NCBI GenBank assembly: GCA_964439595.1
Contig: CAYTOK010000001.1
Location: 167,847-231,846, forward strand
Direction: 5' to 3'
DNA length: 64,000 nucleotides
Origin: CAIJXB01 sp964439595
Lineage (GTDB): Bacteria > Chlamydiota > Chlamydiia > Chlamydiales > Rhabdochlamydiaceae
Below the pieces are notes generated by a model. The model made no database searches. It was not told the DNA's origin and worked only from the letters and a program-made list of their open reading frames with translations. Every line of letters begins with the position of its first letter. The first letter of the stretch is position 1. Made by a program: the position numbers and the translations under genes. Positions 42,459-50,364 of the stretch are shown in pieces.

Positions 42459-44210
42459 ATGGCCACAATTCAAGCAGTGATTGCTCATAAGTTAGAGCAA
42501 GTTGTCAAAGTAGCGTTTCCTTCTTTGGAAGAATGGGGAATTGAGCTTATGCAAAGTACTCAAGAGCAGTTTGGGCATTATCAATGCAATTCCTGCTTAA
42601 AGATAGGTAAAGCATTCCAGAAAAATCCTAAAGAAGTAGCCGCGATAGTGGTCGAAGGTTTGCAAAAAGATGTTGATTTTTCTTCTATCTTTTCTAAAGT
42701 AGAGGTTGCAGGTCCTGGATTTATCAACTTGACATGCTCCCCTGATTTTATTTCAAAGAGGGTGAATTCTCTTTTAACAGATCCCTTTCTTGGGGTTTCA
42801 AGACCCAGTGTTGTAGAGAAAGTAATTGTCGAGTTTTCTTCACCTAACGTGGCAAAAGAGCTTCACGTAGGGCATTTACGCTCTACCATTATTGGAGATT
42901 GCTTAGCTCGTATTTTTAGTTTTTTAGGTATGAATGTTTTGCGACTAAACCACATAGGGGATTGGGGAACGCAGTTTGGCATGCTTATTGCTTTTTTGAA
43001 GCTTTATCACCCTGAGGTGCTTTCTGGGAAAGAGTCCACAGATCTACTACATTTAATGGGGTGGTATAAAGAGTCGAAGAAAAAATTTGACGAGGATCTC
43101 GCCTTTAAAAAACAATCACAGCTGGAAGTAGTCAAGTTACAAGGTGGGGATGCTGAGACATTAGGTGCTTGGAAAAGAATTTGTCATATTTCTCGTATAG
43201 CATTTCAGGAAATTTATGACCTATTGGATGTCACGATAGAGGAAAGAGGGGAGTCTTTTTATAATCCTTTTTTAGCAAAAATTGTTGCTGATTTAGAAGA
43301 AAAGGGGCTTGTTACCATTTCAGATGGAGCTAAGTGCATTTTTCTTCCTGGGATAAAGGGAAGGGAAGGGGAACCCTTACCCATGATTATTCAAAAATCG
43401 GATGGGGGTTTTAACTATGAGACAACCGACATGGCGGCTTTAAAGCATCGAGTTGATGTCGAAAAAGCGGATCGTATTATTTACCTAACAGATGCAGGGC
43501 AAGCTTTACACTTTCAAATGGTTTTTGAAACGGCTAAAAAAGCCGGATACTATAATCCGGAAAAAACTCGGCTCGATCATGTGACTTTTGGTGTTGTTCT
43601 TGGACCTGATGGGAAGAAATTTAAAACGCGTAGCGGAGAGACAGAAAAGCTCATTGACTTACTTCAAGAGTCTGTAAATAGAGCTATGGTTATTTTAGAA
43701 GAAAGGATGCCAGAAGCTCCTTATGAGGAGAAAAAAGAGGTTGCTAAAGCTCTAGGAATCGGAGCTGTTAAATATGCAGATCTTTCGGGAAATAGAGTAA
43801 AAGATTATGTTTTTAGCTACGATAAAATGCTCAAATTTGAAGGGAATACTGCCGCCTTTTTGCTATATGCTTTTGTCCGAATTCAAGGAATTAAGCGAAA
43901 AAGTGGACGAGATATGACTAAATTAGTGCAAGAAGCATCTATCGAACTCCGTCATAATGCAGAAGTGCAACTAGCCTTACATCTTTGCCAGTTTGAAGAG
44001 ATACTACTTTTAGTGGCAAGAGATCTTTTGCCAAATAGATTGGCAGATTATTTATATGTGCTAGCGGAGAAATTTAATGCTTTCTATCGCGACTGTAGAG
44101 TGGAGGGTGTTTTAGAAGAAGAGAGCCGACTTCTTCTTTGCGAAGCCGCCGGCCTAGTGCTTAAAAAAGGATTAGAGTTGCTCGGCCTTAAGACGGCTCA
44201 GCGCATGTAA
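42459..44210 (+). CDS. argS: Arginyl-tRNA synthetase
   Basis: A 583-residue class I synthetase. The N-terminal Arg-tRNA D-loop binding domain is at residues 1-110. The HIGH-type site reads SPNVAKELHVGHLRSTIIGD, the KMSK-like site is FKTRSGETEKL (as is common for ArgRS), and the C-terminal helical anticodon domain (DALR) ends near the stop. AGGAA precedes ATG. Its 3' end overlaps the 3' end of murA by 39 bp on the opposite strand, so no intergenic terminator exists there. Confidence 0.98.
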   Translation: MATIQAVIAHKLEQVVKVAFPSLEEWGIELMQSTQEQFGHYQCNSCLKIGKAFQKNPKEVAAIVVEGLQKDVDFSSIFSKVEVAGPGFINLTCSPDFISKRVNSLLTDPFLGVSRPSVVEKVIVEFSSPNVAKELHVGHLRSTIIGDCLARIFSFLGMNVLRLNHIGDWGTQFGMLIAFLKLYHPEVLSGKESTDLLHLMGWYKESKKKFDEDLAFKKQSQLEVVKLQGGDAETLGAWKRICHISRIAFQEIYDLLDVTIEERGESFYNPFLAKIVADLEEKGLVTISDGAKCIFLPGIKGREGEPLPMIIQKSDGGFNYETTDMAALKHRVDVEKADRIIYLTDAGQALHFQMVFETAKKAGYYNPEKTRLDHVTFGVVLGPDGKKFKTRSGETEKLIDLLQESVNRAMVILEERMPEAPYEEKKEVAKALGIGAVKYADLSGNRVKDYVFSYDKMLKFEGNTAAFLLYAFVRIQGIKRKSGRDMTKLVQEASIELRHNAEVQLALHLCQFEEILLLVARDLLPNRLADYLYVLAEKFNAFYRDCRVEGVLEEESRLLLCEAAGLVLKKGLELLGLKTAQRM

Positions 44211-45557
44211 TGTTTTTTTATCTTCTGAAACAGTGGTTTCTCTACTAATTTCTGCTCCAAGAGAAAGCAACTTCCCTTCGAGGTTTTCATAGCCCCTATC
44301 TAGGTAGTGAAGCCCTGATATAGTTGTTTGCTCTTGACTAAGTAATCCGGCCATAACATAAGCAAAACCCGCCCTAAGATCAGGAATAGCAATGTTTTTA
44401 GCAGTTAGTGGGGTGGGTCCTTTCACTGTAATGCTGTGATGATATCCTTGGTTGGCGTATCTGCAAGTTTTTCCTCCTAGGCAATGCGTAAACAAGGAGA
44501 TATTTGCCCCCATTTCATTTAGAGTTTCTGTGTAGCCAAAGCGATTTTCATAAACAGTTTCGTGGACAATAGAGACTCCTTCTGCTTGTGTTAAAAGCAC
44601 AACAAAAGGTTGTTGCCAGTCTGTAGCAAATCCTGGGTGAACATCTGTCTCAATATGTACTCCTCCTTGCAAAGGTCCTTGATAGAAAAATTCAATACCG
44701 TCATTTTTTACGTGAAAACCGGCATTAACCTCTCTTAGTTTATTTAAAAAGGTAACCATGTGCTGATGTTGGGCGCCTTCTACGAAAATTTTGCCTTTTG
44801 TGCTGATGGCAGCCATTCCTAAAGAAGCAGCTTCAATTCTATCTGTGATTATTGTATGTTCGACATCGTAAAATTTTGTTGTTTCTTTAATGCATATTGT
44901 CCTATCGACATCTACAAAAATATGGGCTCCGAGTTTTTGTAAAAATAAAATAAGGTCTAAGATTTCAGGTTCCAGAGCTGCATTTTTAATAACAGTAGTT
45001 CCTTTAGCTCTAACGGCTGCTAAAATGGAATTTTCAGTTGCCCCCACAGATGGGTAATTTAATTGGATAAGGGTTCCCTTTAATCCTTCATGAGCTCTTG
45101 CAAAATAAGCCCCTTCTTTTTTCATGACTCTGTATTCTATGATGGCTCCAAGTTTTTCTAGAGCCTCAATATGAAAGTCTACGGGTCTACGTCCTATCTT
45201 ACAGCCTCCGGCTGTTGGAACGATAATATCTTCATCAGTTCTTCCTAGAAGAGCCCCGATCATAAGGATAGGTATTCTATTAGAACCTGAGAATCTTTGG
45301 GGGATATAGAGAGATTTAAGATCTTTAGTAACAATTTCGAGAACGCCTTCTTTGCGATCCCAGTGAACTTCTGAGCCTATTTCTTTGCATAGCTCCACAG
45401 TGATTTCTACTTCAGCTATATTTGGTACATTATATAACGTACAACGCTTGTCGGAGATTAGTGAGGCGACAAGGATTTTCGTAACAGCATTTTTCGCCCC
45501 TGCAGCTTTAACTTTTCCTTCTAAGGGGACTCCCCCTTTAATTTTCAATACTTCCAT
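44172..45557 (-). CDS. murA: UDP-N-acetylglucosamine 1-carboxyvinyltransferase MurA
   Basis: A 461-residue protein from ATG 45557 (GGAG seven bases upstream); a longer frame from 45611 runs into the upstream gene. Family motifs: GAKNAV (residues 20-25), SGSNRIPILMIGALL, and PTAGGCKIGRRPVDFH with the catalytic cysteine C119. It transfers enolpyruvate from PEP to UDP-GlcNAc, the first committed step of peptidoglycan synthesis. Chlamydia trachomatis MurA is reported to have Asp at the Cys position, causing fosfomycin resistance; here Cys is present. Confidence 0.97.
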   Translation of the reverse strand: MEVLKIKGGVPLEGKVKAAGAKNAVTKILVASLISDKRCTLYNVPNIAEVEITVELCKEIGSEVHWDRKEGVLEIVTKDLKSLYIPQRFSGSNRIPILMIGALLGRTDEDIIVPTAGGCKIGRRPVDFHIEALEKLGAIIEYRVMKKEGAYFARAHEGLKGTLIQLNYPSVGATENSILAAVRAKGTTVIKNAALEPEILDLILFLQKLGAHIFVDVDRTICIKETTKFYDVEHTIITDRIEAASLGMAAISTKGKIFVEGAQHQHMVTFLNKLREVNAGFHVKNDGIEFFYQGPLQGGVHIETDVHPGFATDWQQPFVVLLTQAEGVSIVHETVYENRFGYTETLNEMGANISLFTHCLGGKTCRYANQGYHHSITVKGPTPLTAKNIAIPDLRAGFAYVMAGLLSQEQTTISGLHYLDRGYENLEGKLLSLGAEISRETTVSEDKKTLHALSRLKAEQL

Positions 45558-45601
45558 AATTTTTCTCCGGCATCTATTTGTACTCTTATCTTGAAAAAAG
45601 A

Positions 45602-46702
45602 TTAAAAGCAAATAGGATTTGATCTTTGTATTTTTTCAATCAGTAATCTTGCTTGAAAGCGGTTTTTTTTTCCTTCTATTATTGCAAATTCTGGAAGAAA
45701 ACTTGCGCTTTCCTTTTTTGGTTTTAATTCATATCTAAAATGAAGGATTTCTTCACGTTCTAATTTTTCATGAAGGGTAATGGCTGCTAAGCCCATTGTT
45801 TTTCTTGCGTTGATCTCTACAATAGGGTGCACTGCTATTTTTTCATTTATAGGATTTTTATATGCCATAGAGTCTATTCCAACATGTCCAAAAAATCCTA
45901 AAGTGGACATTTTTTCTATAGCTTGGTTGGCATAAAAGAGATGTTTTTCTAAAAGGTCGTGGTTTTCTTTGAAAAGAAGCTTTTCAGGTCCTGTAAAGCT
46001 TCCCCGATATACCCCCCTTGGTGAATTTTCACAAAGGGTAGCTCCTAGATATTTATAGGAGCCGTCCTTTGCTATTTTCCATTGAGAGCTAAAATCCATT
46101 ATTCTTTCAACCCAAGGCTCGGCTAAAAGGGGTTTTTCATTTGCTTTAAAAAAAGCTAAAGCTAAAGGCAAATCTTGATCGTCTCTTTTGGAAATGAAAT
46201 GCCCCTTTCCTGAAGATCCTTGTGGTGTTTTTAAGACTTTAGGGCCCTTTGTTTTTTGCCACCAAGAAATTAAGTCTTTTTCTAGATAAATGAGCTCTCC
46301 TCCAGGCAAAGAGGGTCCTGCATAAAACGAGAATTCTTTAGAATGCACGGCCTTTGTTAAAGCTAGATCGGGCATTTCATAGACGCAGTTATTTTCTTTA
46401 GCCCAGGCAGTTAAAAAAGAAGAGTTCCCCCAAGAGTCTAATGTATTGGATAAGTTCTTTAAGGAGGGATCCTCTAGGTAAGCAACTTTAGGAGGGGTAA
46501 GTCCGAGTTTATATAATGTGTCTAAATAGGCATCATTTGGTTTGAAAAGGAGTAGGGCAGTTTCTTCTTTTTTGGCAAGAAGGCATGATAAGTAATGAAG
46601 GTGTAGGTGAATAGGCGAGTTTTTGAAAAAATCTATGAAGTTCATTGAACTAAAAAGAAGTTCATCTTCAAAACAAGTGTTTGTAAAAAGTAGGTGTTGC
46701 AT
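45602..46702 (-). CDS. ATP-grasp superfamily protein, function unknown
   Basis: A 366-residue protein. The central and C-terminal parts show an ATP-grasp fold: GPKVLKTPQGSSGKGHFISK (ATP loop with Lys, about residues 152-171), LLAEPWVERIMDFSSQW (linker), and IVEINARKTMGLAA (metal-ligand E-x-N, near residues 300-310). Such enzymes join a carboxylate to an amine or thiol. It sits between murA and the divergent ddl, so a role in peptidoglycan or another envelope ligation is plausible, but not shown. It is not a MurC-F or Ddl-type enzyme. Confidence 0.7.
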   Translation of the reverse strand: MQHLLFTNTCFEDELLFSSMNFIDFFKNSPIHLHLHYLSCLLAKKEETALLLFKPNDAYLDTLYKLGLTPPKVAYLEDPSLKNLSNTLDSWGNSSFLTAWAKENNCVYEMPDLALTKAVHSKEFSFYAGPSLPGGELIYLEKDLISWWQKTKGPKVLKTPQGSSGKGHFISKRDDQDLPLALAFFKANEKPLLAEPWVERIMDFSSQWKIAKDGSYKYLGATLCENSPRGVYRGSFTGPEKLLFKENHDLLEKHLFYANQAIEKMSTLGFFGHVGIDSMAYKNPINEKIAVHPIVEINARKTMGLAAITLHEKLEREEILHFRYELKPKKESASFLPEFAIIEGKKNRFQARLLIEKIQRSNPICF

Positions 46703-46788
46703 GAGATTATATATTGTAATGATGGACTTTTTTAGTTAAACTGAGTATACCTAAAGCCATAGTCTTTTGCAAGGAAAGGGGTTTTTTT

Positions 46789-47895
46789 ATGAAAAAAATA
46801 CGAGTCGGAATTTTATTTGGTGGAAAGTCTTCTGAACATGAAATTTCCCTTCTTTCAGCAAGAAGTGTGATAGATGCTTTGGATAGAGATAAGTATGAAC
46901 CTGTCTTAATTAGTATTGATAAAGGGGGTTCTTGGCACGTTAGAGATGCTCTTAACTATCTTATGTATCCGGAGAATCCGAAACAAATTAAGTTGGAAGG
47001 TTGTAAAGATAGCTTGGCAATAGTTCCTAAAGAAGAAGGAGACTCTCTTCTCAACATGTCTTCTTCTAAAGAGACAGGCATTGATGTGATCTTCCCCGTA
47101 TTACATGGGAGTTATGGAGAAGATGGAACCATACAGGGTTTGCTAAAAACAATAGGGATTCCTTTTGTTGGAGCTGCTGTTCTTGGATCCGCTATTGGTA
47201 TGGATAAAGATGTGATGAAAAGGCTTTTAAAAGAAGCAGGCCTTCCTATTGGGAAATTTGTTGTTTTGCGTAGCTTTGAAAAGGCGCGGTTTTCTTTTTC
47301 TTATTTTGTTGAAGAGCTAGGCCTTCCCTTTTTTATCAAACCGGCCAATGCAGGATCTTCTGTTGGTGTCTCTAAAGTTAAAACAGAAAGCGACTTTCAT
47401 AAGGCTTTGGAAGGAGCTTTTTTATACGATCGTAAAGTCATAATAGAAGAATTTATTCAGGGGAGAGAAATAGAGTGTTCTATTTTGGGAAATGACTATC
47501 CGATAGCTTCTTTGCCCGGAGAGATAATCCCAAAACATGAATTTTATTCTTACGAGGCAAAATACCTTGATGAAGAGGGGGCCTCTTATGAAATTCCTGC
47601 TAAACTTTCAGCTGCAAGTGTAAAGCAGGTACAAGATTTATCTATACAGGCATTTCAAGTTCTATGCTGCGAGGGTATGGCTCGTGTCGATTTTTTCCTA
47701 AGAGAAGACGGGCAGTTTTTTATTAATGAAATTAATACCATTCCCGGATTTACGAAAATTAGCATGTACCCTAAATTGTGGCAAGTTAGTGGACTTCCTT
47801 ATCAAGACCTGTTGGATCGCTTAATTCAGCTTGCCTTAGAGCGAAAAACTCAAGAAATAGAAATACAAACAACCTACCTTAAAGAGACTTCTTAA
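46789..47895 (+). CDS. ddl: D-alanine--D-alanine ligase (stand-alone)
   Basis: A 368-residue ATP-grasp ligase of DdlA size. N-terminal RVGILFGGKSSEHEISLLSA, the central LPFFIKPANAGSSVGVSKV and the metal site FFINEINTIPGFTKISMYPKL are all typical. It makes the D-Ala-D-Ala dipeptide for peptidoglycan. In Chlamydiaceae Ddl is fused to MurC; here it is separate. GGAAAGGGG precedes ATG with seven-base spacing. It is divergent from the ATP-grasp gene and followed after 2 bp by ispF. Confidence 0.97.
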   Translation: MKKIRVGILFGGKSSEHEISLLSARSVIDALDRDKYEPVLISIDKGGSWHVRDALNYLMYPENPKQIKLEGCKDSLAIVPKEEGDSLLNMSSSKETGIDVIFPVLHGSYGEDGTIQGLLKTIGIPFVGAAVLGSAIGMDKDVMKRLLKEAGLPIGKFVVLRSFEKARFSFSYFVEELGLPFFIKPANAGSSVGVSKVKTESDFHKALEGAFLYDRKVIIEEFIQGREIECSILGNDYPIASLPGEIIPKHEFYSYEAKYLDEEGASYEIPAKLSAASVKQVQDLSIQAFQVLCCEGMARVDFFLREDGQFFINEINTIPGFTKISMYPKLWQVSGLPYQDLLDRLIQLALERKTQEIEIQTTYLKETS

Positions 47896-47897
47896 AT

Positions 47898-48386
47898 ATG
47901 AATATGTGTAAAGTTGGAATAGGTCAAGATAGCCACCGATTTTTATCTCCGGAATCTACGAAACCTTGTACTATTGGGGGGCTTATTTTCGAAGATGTCC
48001 CCGGTCTTGCGGCGGACTCTGATGGCGATGTAGTGTTCCACGCTATTTGTAATGCTATTACCTCTCTTTCGGGAGTTCCTATTTTAGGAGGTATTGCTAT
48101 AGAGCTTTGCCATAAAGACGGTATTACAGATAGCCAGGTATACTTAGAAAAAGCCCTAGAGTCATTAGGGTCTATGAAAATTGTTCATGTTGCTTTATCT
48201 ATTGAAGGAAAAAGACCTAGATTACAAAGCCGTAATACAGAAATGAGACAGAGGGTAGCCGACGTGCTAAAGGTGTCTTTATCTCAAGTAGGTATTACTA
48301 TTACATCAGGAGACGGTCTCACTGATTTTGGCTGCGGAGAAGGACTGCAGTGCTTCTGTGTACTGACCGTTAGCTGCTTCCAGTAA
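47898..48386 (+). CDS. ispF: 2-C-methyl-D-erythritol 2,4-cyclodiphosphate synthase IspF
   Basis: A 162-residue protein, normal length. The metal-binding sites GIGQDSHRF (D and H) and the ADSDGDVVFHAICNAI segment with its His are present; the usual H-S-D-A-D loop reads D-S-D-G-D. It makes the cyclic diphosphate of the non-mevalonate isoprenoid pathway, which feeds the undecaprenyl carrier used in cell-wall synthesis. It starts 2 bp after the ddl stop and is probably cotranscribed with it. Confidence 0.93.
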   Translation: MNMCKVGIGQDSHRFLSPESTKPCTIGGLIFEDVPGLAADSDGDVVFHAICNAITSLSGVPILGGIAIELCHKDGITDSQVYLEKALESLGSMKIVHVALSIEGKRPRLQSRNTEMRQRVADVLKVSLSQVGITITSGDGLTDFGCGEGLQCFCVLTVSCFQ

Positions 48387-48455
48387 TCGAGCGCTTTTTT
48401 TCTAGGAGTTTTTACATTCTGGGTGGGATTGTAAATACAATAATTCCAAAGCTTG

Positions 48456-49064
48456 TTAGAGCACCTTTACATAGCTAGCCTTAGGAGGCTCTATCATCAC
48501 TCTTTCCCATCCTGTTTGTAGAAGATGCTCTTCTACTTTACTGTGAGGGTAGTATCCTATAACGTCATCAAATACAAATAGGGCCCCTTTATCTACCCTT
48601 GTTTCAAAGAAATGCACTTCATTCATAACTGAAGCAAGGCTATGAGGACCATCAAAATGCACAAGAGCATATTTGGTTTCTATCGTTTTATTTTCTTTAT
48701 AAATGGGGACTCCTTCTTGAAATAGCCTGAAAAATTCTGTGTCTTCTAGGCAGAAGAAAAGAAGGTTGATGTCTTTGCCGACGACATATTCATATAAATC
48801 AATCATGCAGCGGTTTCTCATGCCATTTGTGTAGTAAATTTTTCGAATGGAGGTTTCGTTTTCTTGATAGTCAATATGCCCATAGGGGTCGATGCAGACA
48901 TGAGTTCTTCCTAAATCTTCAGCTTTCATAAGTCCATCAATAATGAATTTGCTTCCACCTCCTGCTCGTACACCTACTTCGCAGGTCATTCCACGGACTC
49001 CTTTGATACTTGCTGCTGCATTTTCTAGAACTTCATATTGACTGCTGTCACACCTTAAAACCAT
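48456..49064 (-). CDS. Methyltransferase-like protein (class I SAM fold)
   Basis: About 202 residues from ATG 49064, which has AAAGG nine bases upstream; a longer frame from 49247 runs through a divergent promoter region and is less likely. The SAM-binding-like strand is MTCEVGVRAGGGS, then HVCIDPYGH, and VHFDGPHSLASVMNEVHFFETRVDKGALFVFDDV, as in Methyltransf_24 or cephalosporin-hydroxylase-type proteins. Substrate unknown. It is divergent from the Wza/Wzc-like pair, so a link to polysaccharide decoration is possible. Confidence 0.65.
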   Translation of the reverse strand: MVLRCDSSQYEVLENAAASIKGVRGMTCEVGVRAGGGSKFIIDGLMKAEDLGRTHVCIDPYGHIDYQENETSIRKIYYTNGMRNRCMIDLYEYVVGKDINLLFFCLEDTEFFRLFQEGVPIYKENKTIETKYALVHFDGPHSLASVMNEVHFFETRVDKGALFVFDDVIGYYPHSKVEEHLLQTGWERVMIEPPKASYVKVL

Positions 49065-49276
49065 GATTAAGTACCTTTTTGTAAAATGAATTATGCTATT
49101 TGATCTATCATAGGTGGGATTTGTGTGCAAAGACCTATTACGCAAAAACGGAAAGGTTTTTTCCTTCATAGCGGTAAATAAAATGGCCAGGTTATGTAAA
49201 TAGTGCATTTCTTCTCGTGAAAATTGCCCCTTCCTTGTAAGATGCATCTTTTCGGAGAAGAAAAGAGGTTTTTTTC

Positions 49277-50344
49277 ATGTCTTGGATTTATCAAATGGCG
49301 ATGTTTGCCTTTTTAGCGCTTTACACTTTTAGTTGTTCTAATCTTCCTTATAAAGGAAAAGATGTTCTTGGAGCAGATGAATTTGTCATGGACTCTTATA
49401 AAATTAAAGAAGGCAAGTTTTCTATTTTAGAAATTATGCAAGGGAAAGAGTTTGCCCCTATTTCTCAAGATTTACTGGAAAGTTATCCGGATCTTATTCA
49501 TGAGGGGGATGTACTTCAAATAGTTCTTATCCATCCTTCCAGGGGGGATCTTGTCGCTTCTTTTGCTACATTAAATCAGACGGTAGGTTTTAGAGTGCAA
49601 GCAGGTGAAGTAGTTCTTCCAGATTTAGCCCCGATTACAGTGCAGGGTCTTACTTTAGAAGAGGCAAGAAAAAAAATACAAAATGAGTACCAAAGGCATA
49701 TTCAAGATATGCAGGTATTTTTATCTTTTAAAGATCGTATTGAAAGAAAAGTGGAATTAGCGGGACTAGTGCAACTACCTACTATTCCTGTAGATGGGAG
49801 AATGCGTCTTTTTGAAGCGCTAGCTTTAGCAAAGGTGCCTTCTCAAGCTAATTTTTTTAGAAGTTATCTAGTAAGAGATCAGACAATGCTTGCGGTAGAT
49901 TTTTATAAATTAGTGAAAGAGGGTGATATGAGCCAAAACGTAGTAATGCGGGGTGGGGATAAGATTTATATAGCAGACCCGGCTGACTCGTCCTTAATGG
50001 TATTAGGAGAAGTAGGTAGAGAATGTTCTATTGAAGTCCCCAATGGATTTATTACGCTTAGAGCTGCGCTTGGTCAAGCTGGTGGAATACCCTATACGGG
50101 AGATAAGTCTTATATCCAAATTATTAGAGGCAATATTATGCACCCTAAAATTTATACATTAAATTGGAAGCATGTTATTCATTTACCAAGCGATAGCTTA
50201 TTACTTATGCCTGGAGATATTGTCTACGTGGCTGCTAAGCCTTTAACTGAGTGGAATCGTTTTGTTACGCAAGTACTTCCTACTTTGATTGGATTTGATC
50301 TGGTATCAAAAGGAGTGAAATCAATTGGCGTGAATGTGCCTTAA
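49277..50344 (+). CDS. Polysaccharide export outer-membrane protein (Wza-like)
   Basis: A 355-residue protein. It has a signal sequence with a possible lipobox TFSC at C20, a Poly_export region (LIHEGDVLQIVLIHPSRGDL... VQAGEVVLPDLAPITVQGLTLEEA), and two SLBB-like domains (LAGLVQLPTIPVDGRMRLFEAL; GEVGRECSIEVPNGFITLRAAL). It would form the outer-membrane channel for capsule or exopolysaccharide. Its length fits Wza (about 379 in E. coli). AGAGG precedes the ATG. The next gene, 20 bp on, encodes the inner-membrane partner. Confidence 0.85.
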   Translation: MSWIYQMAMFAFLALYTFSCSNLPYKGKDVLGADEFVMDSYKIKEGKFSILEIMQGKEFAPISQDLLESYPDLIHEGDVLQIVLIHPSRGDLVASFATLNQTVGFRVQAGEVVLPDLAPITVQGLTLEEARKKIQNEYQRHIQDMQVFLSFKDRIERKVELAGLVQLPTIPVDGRMRLFEALALAKVPSQANFFRSYLVRDQTMLAVDFYKLVKEGDMSQNVVMRGGDKIYIADPADSSLMVLGEVGRECSIEVPNGFITLRAALGQAGGIPYTGDKSYIQIIRGNIMHPKIYTLNWKHVIHLPSDSLLLMPGDIVYVAAKPLTEWNRFVTQVLPTLIGFDLVSKGVKSIGVNVP

Positions 50345-50364
50345 AAAGGAAAAGAGAGAAGAAC

